Source: Ligustrum vulgare
Lineage: Eukaryota > Streptophyta > Magnoliopsida > Lamiales > Oleaceae
Assembly: GCA_963555705.1 (NCBI GenBank)
Contig: OY743171.1
Span: 25,724,852 to 25,788,851 of the forward strand
DNA length: 64,000 nucleotides
Direction of reading: 5' to 3'
Below, piece by piece: positions 22,693 to 34,030 of this stretch. A program made the position numbers and the translations under genes. The notes beneath the pieces are model-generated. The model worked only from the letters and a program-made list of their open reading frames with translations. It ran no database searches and was not told where the DNA came from. Position 1 is the first letter of the stretch; every line of letters begins with the position of its first letter.

Positions 22693-23244
22693 TTATATCA
22701 TTGTTGAACTGCCAGAAGCCTCATTTTGTAAAACAGACTGGCAAACAGGATCTTTTGCTATTATATTTTGGAGACTATAACGATTTTTGTCCTCGTTAAA
22801 CTGAGCGTATAAGGAGAGAAGTTCACGTTGCACATAACCACTTGGGTGCGTCTCAAGAGTCAGTCGAATATCATCCAAAGACTCCTTACTCAGTCCACCC
22901 TTTATGAATTTGATTTTATCATCCCGATTAGTAGAAGAATATCCTACTGTTTTGCAACGAGTATCACAGTTCCAACGAGCACATTTGTAGCAACCATTCA
23001 GCCTTTTTGCTCTTCGTTTCTTTGCGAAGGTGCTTTTGCCTAAACCAGGCATGTGCTTTGGAAATGTCATAGGTAATTCACCAGATAGTCGAACCTTTGC
23101 TTCGATCAACCAGCGAACATCTTCTGAAACACCATGAGCCATCAGCAACCTCAATCTTTCGAGTCTTATTCGATAAATTTTCCTCAGATCATTCATTGGA
23201 AGACTGGAATAATACTTGCGAATGTTTGTAAGAATGATATCCAT
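22693..23244 (-). CDS. Unrecognised basic Cys-containing protein, 183 aa, upstream of LOG
   Basis: I do not recognise this family. The N-terminal 60 residues look helical and charged (IRKYYS, RIRLERLRLL, WLIEAKVRLSG). A strongly basic patch KKRRAKR at 75-81 is followed by cysteines at 85, 88, 93 and 97 (C-x2-C-x4-C-x3-C), possibly a small metal-binding site. A more acidic, probably helical C-terminus follows (LSKESLDDIRLTL, RELLSLYAQF). The start is placed at the ATG at 23244 because conservation with copy 1 rises sharply there. An upstream in-frame ATG at 23292, present in both copies, would give 199 aa. It has no intron and no signal peptide. The basic-patch-plus-Cys layout suggests nucleic-acid binding; this is inference only. 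Preservation of the open frame and its pairing with LOG in two elements argue it is a real gene. Confidence 0.7.
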   Translation of the reverse strand: MDIILTNIRKYYSSLPMNDLRKIYRIRLERLRLLMAHGVSEDVRWLIEAKVRLSGELPMTFPKHMPGLGKSTFAKKRRAKRLNGCYKCARWNCDTRCKTVGYSSTNRDDKIKFIKGGLSKESLDDIRLTLETHPSGYVQRELLSLYAQFNEDKNRYSLQNIIAKDPVCQSVLQNEASGSSTMI

Positions 23245-24163
23245 GTTTTTGATGGATCTAACCTCTTCCCAGCATGAACTATTTAAAAGCATTAAGGATC
23301 GGAGGGAATCCGCGTGATATTGATTCCAGCAAGAAAGCGCGGAATAGAATAATGGAAAAGAGGGAACAAGAGTTTATACGCCGTTTACTTTCTTGATAAA
23401 AGGAAGATTTGATGATGACGGGATTTGAGATATGGAATATTTTCTTGGATTTTGGGTACTGATATTTTGATATAATAATCAAGGTATAGAAATAATACGG
23501 GGATACGTGAAAGTGAAATAAGGACTGTATTGAATCAGGATTAATAAGTTTGTGCAAGTGAAAGGAATACCTTACGGGAAATGTTATGATATTTGAGTTA
23601 AGAATTTTAATTATTTGGGAGATATTTGTTTATTGAATTTTGCAGAAATTTTGGGTTACAAATATTGGAAAGATAAACTGATGATTATGTTGATATGTGA
23701 ATAACATGTTTGGGTATATTACATAGAGAATATTCAGGTAATCGTTTTAATTATTTTGGGATATTTGGTGATAAGAAGAAATGACAAATTATTATGGTAT
23801 GATATGTTAGTAAAGATTTATTGAAATTTTAGAGATATTAATACGAATATTTGAGGTCACATGATACGATGATAAATGACAAGTTACATGAATACTACAA
23901 GATATGATGAAATATCACATACGATTGGGAATTTTCATTTTGATTCAGAAGAATTTATGAGTAGACATATGTCTATTATTGATAGAAAAGTCCATGTCTT
24001 AAGAAAACAAATTGATGCATTTAGTCAAAGTCCAGTGGGTTAAATATGGTTGGGTTAAATATGGTAGCGATGATGCTACATAAGAAGAAGAAGAAGAGAT
24101 TCTGATTAAGTGTTCAGAAATCATAAGATCAAGTAAGATTAATTTCGAGGACGAAATTATTTT
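23245..24163. other. 5' flank of the module and 3' interior of element C
   Basis: On the minus strand 23245-23550 shares weak similarity with 7990-8249, so the module's 5' flank was carried too. 23600-24150 is AT-rich and typical of a gypsy 3' untranslated region, ending in GAGGACGAAATTATTTTAAG. No gene is seen on the plus strand. Confidence 0.5.
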
Positions 24164-24176
24164 AAGGGGGTAAGTT
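24164..24176 (+). other. Polypurine tract of element C
   Basis: AAGGGGGTAAGTT lies immediately before the 3' LTR and after GAGGACGAAATT, the usual plant gypsy context. Confidence 0.85.
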
Positions 24177-26145
24177 TGTAGCGACCAAGAATTTTTACGC
24201 GATTAATAATTATTTTAATAGAAAATCGTGTCGCTACTATTTCACCCATTTTTATTAAGTTAACGCCACGACGTATTCGTATAGCCAAGTCAAGAAATAA
24301 TCGAGATCGTTCGATTTTAAATTAAATTCCGAATTTCTAAAAAAAAATCTCCATTCTCTTGATTTAAAGTATATTAAGTCTAAGTACTTAATTCAATGTT
24401 ATCCCAATATTTATTTGTACACAAATTACTTTTATTATTTAAATTAAGAAAATATATGCAAGCATGAGAGGTTCCATTATATATAATAATTATGAGAATC
24501 TTAATTTAATAAATATGGAAAAGTATATAAATGGTTGATAGATTCCATTATATGTAATCATGAAGAGCATAATATTTGTATAAATATGGAAAAGTATATG
24601 AATGAATTATATACTCCATTATATATAATCATGAAGAGCATAATATTTGTATAAATATGGAAAAGTATATGAATGATTGATAAGACTCCATTATATGTAA
24701 TCATGAAGAGCATAATATTTGTATAAATATGGAAAAGTATATGAATGATTTATATACTCTATTATATATAATCATGAAGAGCATATTATTTGTATAAATA
24801 TGGAAAAGTATATGAATGGTGCTTTACTTTAAGAAAATGATGTGTTAAAATTAATAGAATTGAATGATTATGTTTACAATATGCCAACTTTATACATCTA
24901 TTTAAACCCATCTCTTTTACACACAACTCTACACATATACACTTATTTCCAATCTCTTGACAAAATCCACAAGTAAGAGAAATTCAAGGTGGTCAAGAAA
25001 GTTTTGGTCCATTTACTACTACACTTCATTTTAATCTTTTAAAAGGTAAGTATATCTTATGTTTTTATGAAAAGTAAGTATGTTTTTATGAAAGGTAAAT
25101 ACACCTTATGTTTTTATGAAAAGTAAGTATGTTTTTATGAAAGGTAAATACACCTTATGTTTTTATGAAAAGTAAGTATGTTTTTATGACAAGTAAGTAT
25201 ATCTTATGTTTTTATGAAAAGTAAGTATGTTTTTATGAAAAGTAAGTATGTTTTTATGACAAGTAAGTATATCTTATGTTTTTATGAAAAGTAAGTATGT
25301 TTTTATGAAAGGTAAATACACCTTATGTTTTTATGAAAAGTAAGTATGTTTTTATGAAAGGTAAATACACCTTATGTTTTTATGAAAAGTAAGTATGTTT
25401 TTATGACAAGTAAGTATATCTTATGTTTTTATGAAAAGTAAGTATGTTTTTATGAAAGGTAAATACACCTTATGTTTTTATGAAAAGTAAGTATGTTTTT
25501 ATGACAAGTAAGTATATCTTATGTTTTTATGAAAAGTAAGTATGTTTTTATGAAAGGTAAATACACCTTATGTTTTTATGAAAAGTAAGTATGTTTTTAT
25601 GACAAGTAAGTATATCTTATGTTTTTATGAAAATGTTTGGATCATTGCTATGAAATCAATCTCACAAAATTGTTATGGGTTCCATATGATATGTTTATGA
25701 TTATGCTAAGGGGACCGGAGTTTAGTAGCGCTACACATAAGAATTCTTGCCATTTAAGTTCGGTAAAATTCTTGTGTCTCCCTATGTTTATGAATATTTC
25801 AATCCTATCCTATGTTATGATGAAAATGATCCATATGCATTCAAAAGAAAATTTATGCTTGGTATACTTACTGGGATTTTATAAATCTCACTCCACGATA
25901 TTTACCATTTTCAGATAATTGAAGGTTCGAGGCGGTCAACATGGAAGTGGCAAAAGTGGTTAAGATTGATGAGATAATTATGTTGAACTTTATGTAAGAA
26001 AATTATGTTCTATTTTTATTCACAAATAAAATTATGGGATTCTAATTATTCTTTTGAATAATTTTACATTACTATTTAAGTCTCGATAATATGATATGAG
26101 TCACTTTTTGTGGCACTCGAATGGTCGAGAATTCGGGTCATCACA
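24177..26145 (+). repeat. 3' LTR of element C
   Basis: This is almost identical to 17494-19463, including both tandem arrays. It ends GGTCATCACA. The copia A sequence resumes after the ATAAT duplication. Confidence 0.95.
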
Positions 26146-26150
26146 ATAAT

Positions 26151-26900
26151 GAACCTACAAGTTACGCAAAAAGTAAAGTCAAGTGTTGACTCAAGGAGAT
26201 GGCGAGGGCCATGGGATCCAAGATGGATTTGATGTATGTAAACAAGGTAAGGACCTTGGTTGACCTAACTGATGGAATAAACCCCATAATTTGTAAATGT
26301 GTTTACAAGAAGGTCGAGATAGATGGAAACATCCAGACATACAAAGCAAGGTTAATAGTGAAATGTTACAAACAAAGCCAAATAGTTGACTTTGACCTTT
26401 TCACCTTCAACCATCCATTTGGATTTTGCATGTAAATAGTTACATATCATAAATATAAGATATGGCAAAAGGATAACAAAACTGCATTCTTAAGACGGAA
26501 TAAACAATGGGAAGTGTATGCGACACAACCTAAAAGGTTTTGAATTCATAATGCTAACAATGTATGCAAGATTGACTGATCCATATTTGGATTGAAACAA
26601 GCCTCTAGGAGCTGGAATATTTATTTTGATGAGATAATCAAAATGGTTGATTTTATCAAATATGAATAGGAACTGTGTGTTTATAAAAGGTAAGTGGGAG
26701 TGATATCGTATTCTTAATATTATATGTGGATGACATATATTAATGAAAATGACATCTTTGTGATTCTTCGATAAAATTATGATTATAAAATATTTTCTTC
26801 ATGCAAGATGTAGGAGAAGCAACTTATATCTTAGAGATAAAGATCTATAGAGATAGATCTAAAAGAATGCTTTGCTTATCCCAATTTGCATGTATAGATA
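26151..26900 (+). pseudogene. Copia A reverse transcriptase remnant
   Basis: 26199-26435 reads as the start of the copia RT domain (MDLMYVNKVRTLVDL, then YKARLIVKCY, where YKARLVAKG is usual). Pieces continue in shifting frames (KTAFLRRN, FGLKQASRSWN, YMWMTY where a YVDD-type motif is expected). Many stops; not functional. Confidence 0.8.
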
Positions 26901-27049
26901 AAATCTTAAGATTTTAAATGGAGAAAGTGAACTAAGAGTTCATTAATGCTAACTTCCAGCTAGACTAGGAAGATGGGGAATCTCAATATGTTTACTCTCA
27001 ATGGAGCGATTAGTTGGAAATGTTCCAAAACGAGAAACAATCGCTAATT

Positions 27050-27404
27050 CAATAAAGGAAGCCTAATACATGGTTGTTCCAGGAGCAGCAAAGGTTATGG
27101 TCTTGATCAATAAGTTCATTAATGAACTTAGAGTAGTTCCTAACATTGTTATAGTGATAACAATGGAGCCATCACGTAAAGTGAAGGAACTAAGGTCTCA
27201 TCAATGACCCAAACATGTGTTAAGGCAGTATTATTTCACTAGAGAGGTAATACAAAGAAATGACAAAAGTAAATAACAATTTTCCACAAGTGTAAGACAT
27301 TGCAGATCTACTGACAAAGAGTTGTCAGAGAATAAACATGATCGTCATGTAGACTCTTATGGTATTAAATACATAAGTGATTGGATCTAGTGCAAGTGGG
27401 AATT
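27050..27404 (+). pseudogene. Copia A RNase H remnant and polypurine tract
   Basis: Fragments match the copia RNase H C-terminus: DNNGAI near 27155, a former QRSKHVLRRYH-type block near 27190-27240, and a decayed DPLTK block near 27305. AGTGCAAGTGGGAATT at 27389-27404 is the polypurine tract before the 3' LTR. Confidence 0.75.
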
Positions 27405-28961
27405 TGTAAGTCTTATGCCCTAAGTCCAATCGTTTGACCAAATACTTACTAATATATTTGATGCATTTAATATATGGCTGATTTGTTATTTAATTGATTT
27501 ATAATAATATTATTATTCTTGCAAATTAAATCAACAGAGTCCGTAGATTCAAATCTTGATAACTTGTTAATCACAAGGAGTTGTGATTGTGAGATATAAG
27601 TTACAATTGAATCATAAATATCCTTGGTCATAAAGTAATATCGAGATACGGATATCTTTATTACGAGTAGACCAACACGTGTGTCATCACTCACTTTATA
27701 AGTGAGTAGCTAATCTCACAAGCTAAGATGTAGAGACATCTAAATGAACACGTGGATGTTTTGTTAAGAGAACAAAACATTGGAGACCCGCAACAGAGAT
27801 TCTACATGGATAACTATCTGAATGTCTGTGGTTAATCTCTAATGTTTGTTAGTGAAATTGATCATTTGACTTGATATCATCATAGTACCTTATTTGAGGG
27901 CAGTCATACTTCAGTGATGTCGAATGTTGCTCTGAAAGGAGTTGCTAATACGAAGTCGTTCGGGTATGTCAAGAATCACATGAAGGTTGTGAATGATTAA
28001 TATAGGACTCGTTACTCTTAGATAGTAAGAGATTATGATCTGCGTTTTATTTGATTAAGTCGATATCGAAATCCTTGGCCAAGGTGAATTCATAAAGTCG
28101 AAAATAGTTTCGACGTTTATTGACTTAAGAGCGAAATAAAAGATATGATCAATAAACGAGATTGACACATTTCCATATCTCGTAATTGATTGGATCATAT
28201 TGACGAAGGGGTTAAAATTTCATGATAAGCGAACTAGTTTGGTTTAGTCACACCACGTGACATTTCCCATCACATGTATTGCATTGACACATTGCTAGGA
28301 GTCAATCTGGGACAACTAATGTGAATTAATTAATCTAGGAGAATTAATGATTAATTGAAAAGAGAGTTTTAATTAATCTTATTTTGATTAGATCAAAATA
28401 ATAATTCACGTAATTCGACATCGTGGTTGGGAACCTAGAGGGTCACACACAAGGGGAGAACTAGAAGAATTTAATTAGTATTAATTAATTAACAAGTGTT
28501 CGACATTTTTAGAATTAATTAATTATATTATTTATTAATATGCTCGAGTTAATTAGTTGGATTGATTAACTAATGTCCCATGTGTAATTAATTGGATTAA
28601 TTAAATCACACGGACCGGGTCATGTTTAAGTTATGGGTCAAGCCCACTCTAGCTTATATATTAATAAACAACTAGTGTTTGGAAAAGTTAATCCTAATTC
28701 ATTATTCTCTTGCTAGCACAAGAAGAGAGAAGCGCTAGCCTCTCATTATTGTTCTCTCGTGTGGATCACCTTTGGAGGCTGGACAATTGGACAGCTGTGG
28801 TATGAAAGGAGGTTGAAGAAATCAAGATTCTCACACCCCTCTGCAAAATAATCAAGAGGTATTATTTTATCATGATTTCTATCTAAACACAAAGCAAATC
28901 CTCGTTTGGGAATTGAAAATATTTTATATTCCGCTGTGCATGATTAAGTAAATTCCCAACA
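27405..28961 (+). repeat. 3' LTR of copia element A
   Basis: It starts TGTAAGTCTTATGCCC and ends CCCAACA. It aligns with 2901-4456 with a scatter of substitutions. TSD GGTTT follows. Confidence 0.92.
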
Positions 28962-28966
28962 GGTTT

Positions 28967-29239
28967 CACCTTGAAATAGTAAAAGCCTTTTAGTAACCTT
29001 AGCAATCTATACATATGTCTTCCAGGAATCATAAGATATCTTTAAAGTTTTCACTACAATATCATATGAATCAATAATTAGAACTAACATAATTTAGAAT
29101 CAAGCAAAAAGTATGCTTAGCTTCATTCTAATTGTGAGATTCCCATAGACAGCACAAATTAATTCAATAAACAGAAATTAGGGGCTGAAATAGTTAACAA
29201 AAAAAAAAAAAAAATCGTAAGATTTATAACTTTGTGTAG
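28967..29239. other. Non-coding flank of copia A
   Basis: No gene is seen; there is a short poly(A) at about 29200-29214. Confidence 0.5.
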
Positions 29240-29782
29240 TCAGCCACAACCTATTTGTACTCTTCAACTTCTTTGGAACATAAGGCTCTACAGGTTAAAA
29301 CCTCTATAATTCCATCATCATCACAGCCTTTTCAAGAAGAATGACAGCCCAAGATAACCATTTGATAGCATCAGCATACTGCCCCTGCTTGTGATTATTC
29401 ATATCCTAAGTCTTTGCAGCTAAACCAATAACTCCGGCAGGTGGGGGTGTATGGTCTTCAATTTTAGATATTCTTCCAGCTGAACCACTTTGTGTGGAGA
29501 GTCTAGAGATTGTGGAGTGAAAAAAAGGCACTTGATTTTGTGGACCCTGTACTACCTGAATCTTGTGAGAAATCTGAAGTAGTAAAATGTATAATGTTGC
29601 TCTTTGTGAGTAGAAGATCCAGGGACCGCCCCACCATGTGAAATGTAGTTCTCGTACTTAATGGAACTGAAGTTCTTCCCAGTTTCTAACCAACCAGCTT
29701 TCGGAATAAGAAAACATGTTTTGAGCACATCTTTTTCATCCTTTAATAAACCAGATTCAATTTCCAACAAATTGACGTTGAC
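29240..29782 (-). pseudogene. Host-gene remnant with TPR-like segment
   Basis: On the minus strand 29400-29240 reads, with frame changes and stops, as GQYADAIKWLSWAVILLEKA and then a block like VLTCRALCSKEVEEYK. That pattern resembles a tetratricopeptide helix pair of plant co-chaperone-type proteins. Upstream, 29770-29552 is open for 72 aa (LIPKAGWLETG, YISHGGAVPGSS) without a family match. At 29612-29638 the sequence is the inverted counterpart of 43870-43899, the start of the macro-domain remnant. So this locus was already rearranged before copia B inserted between the two. Not functional. Confidence 0.45.
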
Positions 29783-30030
29783 TGTAAAAGTTTTTGGAAG
29801 AAAATATGTTTAGAGAAAAATAATTCTCTTGTATATATTGATTCACCAAATAATGAAGCATATTACAAGATATATATATATACATCAACCACAAGATATA
29901 TCTACATCAACCCTAGGACGCCCAACTTGTTCCACAAGAAAAGGAGTTACACCTAAAATAAAAAATTACTAAATAATATCCTACTAAAAATACAATTCTA
30001 CAAATAAGGTAAACTAGATATTTGTTAATA
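29783..30030 (-). repeat. 3' LTR of copia B
   Basis: It matches 43645-43866 but has an extra copy of a CACAAGATATATC / CATCAACC block. The minus-strand start TATTAACA has lost the canonical TG in both copies. CTCCCCCTCAAGTTGGAG at 30031-30048 is the polypurine tract in reverse. Confidence 0.9.
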
Positions 30031-30089
30031 CTCCCCCTCAAGTTGGAGCATGTATGTCAAGAGTGCCCAACTTGTAAGTGAAATGGTGA

Positions 30090-30750
30090 AATGCCTCCTT
30101 GCTATGCTTTAATGAACAAATCAACAATCTGATTGTTGCTCGAAACATAGGCAGTCTTGATTTCTCCTTTAACAATTCTTTCACGAACAATGTGACAATC
30201 TGTTTCAATGTGTTCTGTCCTTTAATGATATACTGGATTAGTGGCAATATGCATTGCTGCTTGATTATCACAATATAGTATTGCTGCTTGTGGATGACTT
30301 ACACATAAGTCTGTCAGCAATTGTCTCAACCATGTAAGCTCACAAGTAATGGAAGCCGTTGCTCTATACTCCACTTCTGTTGAAGATTTGGATATGGTCG
30401 TTTGCTTCTTACTTTTCCATGATATAAGTGCTGTTCCCAGAAATATACAATATCTCGTAATTGATCGTCGTGTGATGACATCTCCAGCCTAATCCCCATC
30501 ACAAAATTCTGCTAGCTGCAATTTCCATTTTGATGGGAAATATAATCCTCGTCCTGTTGCCACTTTCAAATATCGGAGCAATCGGTGAACTGCATCAAAA
30601 TGGGTCTATCTAGGTGCCCGCATGAACTGGCTAAGTGTGTTGACCGAATATGAGATTTTCGATCTAGTAATGGTAAGATAAATGAGCTTCCCTACCAACC
30701 GTCGTTAATATGTGAGATCTTTTAACAATTTTCCATCTGTCAAATTAAGT
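30090..30750 (-). pseudogene. Copia B RNase H and RT C-terminus remnant
   Basis: Reading leftward, the frames show [11 protein letters not shown], then SWKSKKQTT, a TEVEYRA motif (normally EAEYRA), [11 protein letters not shown] and a decayed ADxxTK block. This is the standard copia RNase H order. Several in-frame stops occur. Confidence 0.8.
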
Positions 30751-30751
30751 T

Positions 30752-31560
30752 TCAATAATTGTTCCATGGGAATGCTACAGGTTTCGCTCCAAGTAATCCA
30801 CCCTCTTGAAGAATATCAAGAGTATGCTTCCTTTGATTTTTTGAGGTCCCTAATTTTAAGCGAGCAATTTCTACTCCAAGAAAATATTTTAATGTATCAA
30901 GATCTTTCAATTTGAATTGAGATGCAAGGAACATTTTTGTAGTAAAAATTGCTTCTTTATCATTTCCTATGATAATCATATCATCCACATATAATAGAAT
31001 GGTTGTAAATGAATCACTACTGACCTTTGTAAAGAGTGAGTAATCTGCATGTGACTGTTTGAACCCAAACTGAATAATAGCAAATACAAATTTTTGATGC
31101 CAAGAGCGGGATGTCTGTTTCCATCCATATAAAGATTTGTGAAGTCGACACACAAGTGGTGTCTCCCCCTGTCAACGAAATCCAGGTGGGGGAGTCATAT
31201 AGACTTCTTCATCAAGATCACCATGAAGGAAGGCATTCTGTACATCCATCTGATGAAGAGTCCATTTTCGAATGGAAGCAACAGCAAGTAAGCATCGGAC
31301 CGTCTTTAACTTCGCAACTGGAGCGAAAGTTTCATTATAGTCAATCCCTTCTTGTTGTGTAAACCCCTTTGCCACCAATCGTGCTTTGTATCGTTCATCT
31401 ATACCTTCAGAATTAAATTTGACTTTGAACACCCATTTACAACCAATAGGATGATGACATGGAGGAAGTGAGACAAGTGACCAAGTATTGTTTTCTTCCT
31501 AGGCACGAATTTCATCATTTATAGCAGCTACCCATTTGGGATCCTGACATGCTGCCTCGT
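30752..31560 (-). pseudogene. Copia B reverse transcriptase remnant
   Basis: 31432-31172 encodes [18 protein letters not shown] and the [18 protein letters not shown] block. 31153-30752 encodes KSLYGWKQTSRSWHQKF and YVDDMIIIGND, so the catalytic YVDD is intact. The two parts are separated by a frameshift between 31153 and 31172. Upstream, 31560-31433 carries the N-terminal RT lead-in in broken form. Confidence 0.88.
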
Positions 31561-31726
31561 ATGTGGCTGGCTCAATGACATGAGAAATATTGTATGAAAA
31601 GCACGATGAGCAGAAGAAAGATTGTCATATGACACGTACCTTGATATAGGGTGTCGAGTGCTAGATTTGACCGGAAGAAGCTTAACTTGGGTAGGTAGAG
31701 CATGATTGACATAGTAATCTTTTAGG
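31561..31726 (-). pseudogene. Copia B integrase-to-RT linker remnant
   Basis: The minus strand reads LPTQVKLLPVKSSTRHPIS and YVSYD, the usual plant copia spacer just before RT. It ends abruptly near 31727, where Athila-like sequence begins. Confidence 0.65.
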
Positions 31727-32823
31727 TGAGTTGGGGGTTGAACTAGTCCTGTGGATCGTCAGATTTGGGTTTGGTCTAGTTGATCATTCGGAGGATCTAC
31801 GTGACGGGTTAAGGGAGAAGGGGGTTCTGGCCATTTTAATTTTTACATTGACCGTATGCCAAAATTCTAAGCTCATTTTAATTTTTGCATTGCATTGCAT
31901 TGCCCTATCTCGAAGCCTTTTTTATTCGAGTAATTAAGCCCCTAGGAGTATCTTGAAACTTGGTGCCTTAATTTTGAAACTTGGGAGTCACCGGCCTAAA
32001 GCTTGCTACATGGGTCAATTAGAAAGTCTAATGAGTAGGGTACACACACACACTTTGAAAAAAAAAAAAAGCATGCCATCATTGCATTTGCTTAAGTTTA
32101 CCCCACTTCGTAACCTTTTTGACTCGAGTTATTAAGTCCGTAGGAGTATTTTAAAACCTGGTACCCTTTGATCTTAAAACAATCGGGACGCTGCCGACCT
32201 AAAGGTCGCTACATGGGTGAATTAGAAAGCTTAAGGGAGTGGGGAAGTCATGAGCAATCATCACGTTAGTTTTTAGAAATCATGCATTTGTACTTGCATA
32301 AAGGCTTAGATTAATAGTGAGTTTGAATTGCTTAGTATAAACTTGAATGTCGAAACACTCATTTAGTTGAGAGTCAGTGCATTTCTAGATTGTCGAAATT
32401 GTCGGTAAAACACCACCAAACTAGAGCGGAAAAAGAACAGAGTGATTTGAGAGTACCCTCTAGAATTGCATCCTCGGAGAGAAAAGAAATATTTATTGAG
32501 GGATGAATGTCACGAGTGAGAAAGGAAAGAATTGACCACTAATGGTGTTTTAGTTTTGACTTGAAACCTCTTTATTCATCAATATTCTCGAAACTTAATT
32601 GACGATTGAAAGTGGCTATGCACACATTCACTGATCGAACATCAGATAAGCTAAACTTCTCTTTGGTAGCATTATTTGGAAACATACTTTTGAATTGATT
32701 ATACAATTTTATACTCATGATAATTTGCAAATTATCTAACATTGTCGATCTATATTCCATGTTACTTGATTGCACTAGTAGATAAGTTTACTCAAGACGA
32801 GCAAAAGCTCAAGTTTGGGAGTG

Positions 32824-34030
32824 TGATAAGTGTGCTTTACACACATATTTAGTTCCTAAATTAGCACTTTAATTGACAAATTGAGCGAATTTCTACTTAT
32901 AAATTGTGTTTATCTTGTACAATTAGGTACAACCTCAATTGGAATGAAAATGAACAAGATCGAAGAGAAATTGAGCAAAAAGAAGAGCAAATTTCATGTT
33001 CAGGGACCTAATTGAAAGAAATCAAAAGTTCGGAGACTCAATTGCAACATTCCAAAAAGTTGGAGGACTAGAAGTGCAAATATTTCAGGGGTGTTTTTGT
33101 AATAAAAGTCAAAATTCGAGGACTAAATTGAATAAGACCAGAAGATGGGGGGCTTGACTTGCAAATTGTTTAAAAGAAAAAAAAGTAAACAAAAAGAAAA
33201 AAAATTAATATATATATATATATATATAAATGCGTCCAGCATTTCAACATAACCTATATCTGTCTCCCACGCGATCGCGTGGGCCAATTTCGGCCCAAAC
33301 CCATTTTTTATTTCTGTTTTAATTATTTTGATTTAAGGGCACGTTTTGCTTCGATTTTTGGGATTTTTAGGTCAGATTTTTTGGGATATTTATACTCCCA
33401 CTTCTACACTTCACAAAAAAAAAAAAAAAAAAAAATTCCAATCTTCCTCTCTCAAATCCTAGCCTCTTTCTCTCTTTTTCTTCTTTCTTTTCTTCGTCTT
33501 TTGTTTTCTTTCTTTGTTTTAATTAGTTTTATTTTAGTTGTTAGTTGTTAGTTTTTTATTTCAATCTTGTGGCATCCATTAGAGCAAAGAAACAAGGAGT
33601 AAAGTGAAAATACAAAGCAAAGTTCAAAGAATTTTGGAGCAAAAAAAAAAAAGGAAGCGATTTATTTCATTATCTTGTATTTTAATCTTTGATTTTTATA
33701 CTTTGTGATATATTTTTATAAACCTTATATTTTGTGGAATATTTATATAATGTGCTAGTTGTTTTATGTCGGGATGATTGATGTAACTTAACTTAGTTCA
33801 AGTAATTTTAATGTTTATTTATTAATTTTGAGCTTATTTCGTGTGTGTTTGTTATTGAGATTATTCCATGTGTTTGATTGATCACCAAATATGTGTTTTG
33901 TGAAGTGTAGGATAATCGAGAGATATTGTGCATTTTAGAACAAATAACAAATGTTCTAGGTTCTTGTTAATGATAGAAATATACTTTAAACCCTACATGG
34001 TCCATTGAGTTATTTTCACAAAGAGTTAAT
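32824..34030 (+). repeat. LTR of Athila-like A1, left part
   Basis: It starts TGATAAGTGTGC after a purine tract. It contains an 18-bp palindrome CCCACGCGATCGCGTGGG at 33266-33283, a TA repeat near 33210-33227, poly(A) runs at 33416-33434 and about 33640, and a T-rich stretch. It continues at 41667-42070 after the nested element. The open frame at 33279-33551 is an artefact of T-rich sequence. Confidence 0.75.

Larger units (their letters stand above)
17489..26150 (+). mobile_element. Young non-autonomous gypsy-type retroelement C carrying an intact LOG module
   Basis: LTRs lie at 17494-19463 and 24177-26145. The perfect 5-bp duplication ATAAT is at 17489-17493 and 26146-26150. Priming site and polypurine tract are in place. 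By eye I found only two differences between the LTRs (one extra T near 18940 and G/A near the 3' end) across 1.97 kb, so insertion was very recent. The 4.7-kb interior has no gag-pol. It carries a minus-strand pair of open genes (23244-22693 and 22396-21743), which is an unusual cargo. Mobilisation would need proteins from an autonomous gypsy relative. Confidence 0.93.
2896..28966 (+). mobile_element. Decayed Ty1/copia retrotransposon A, host of two nested elements
   Basis: Two LTRs of about 1.56 kb flank the element, and the 5-bp target duplication GGTTT lies at 2896-2900 and 28962-28966. A primer-binding site complementary to initiator tRNA-Met follows the left LTR and a purine-rich tract precedes the right one. 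The coding order gag, integrase, reverse transcriptase, RNase H is the copia order on the plus strand. Two later insertions (5695-14164 and 17494-26145) split the leader and the integrase/RT junction, so the original element was only about 9 kb. The frames carry many stops and frameshifts and the LTRs differ by several percent by eye, so it is old and inactive. Confidence 0.9.

Noticed and set aside
22693..23244. Calling the 183-aa gene an integrated plant-virus gene
   Set aside because: The resemblance is only a basic patch followed by a Cys cluster, with no alignment to support it and no other viral gene beside it. It is kept as a hypothesis, not a call.
18955..25918. Identical 93-aa open frames at 18955-19236 and 25637-25918
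   Set aside because: They are the same LTR sequence duplicated in the two LTRs. The residues show no family pattern and LTRs normally do not code here.
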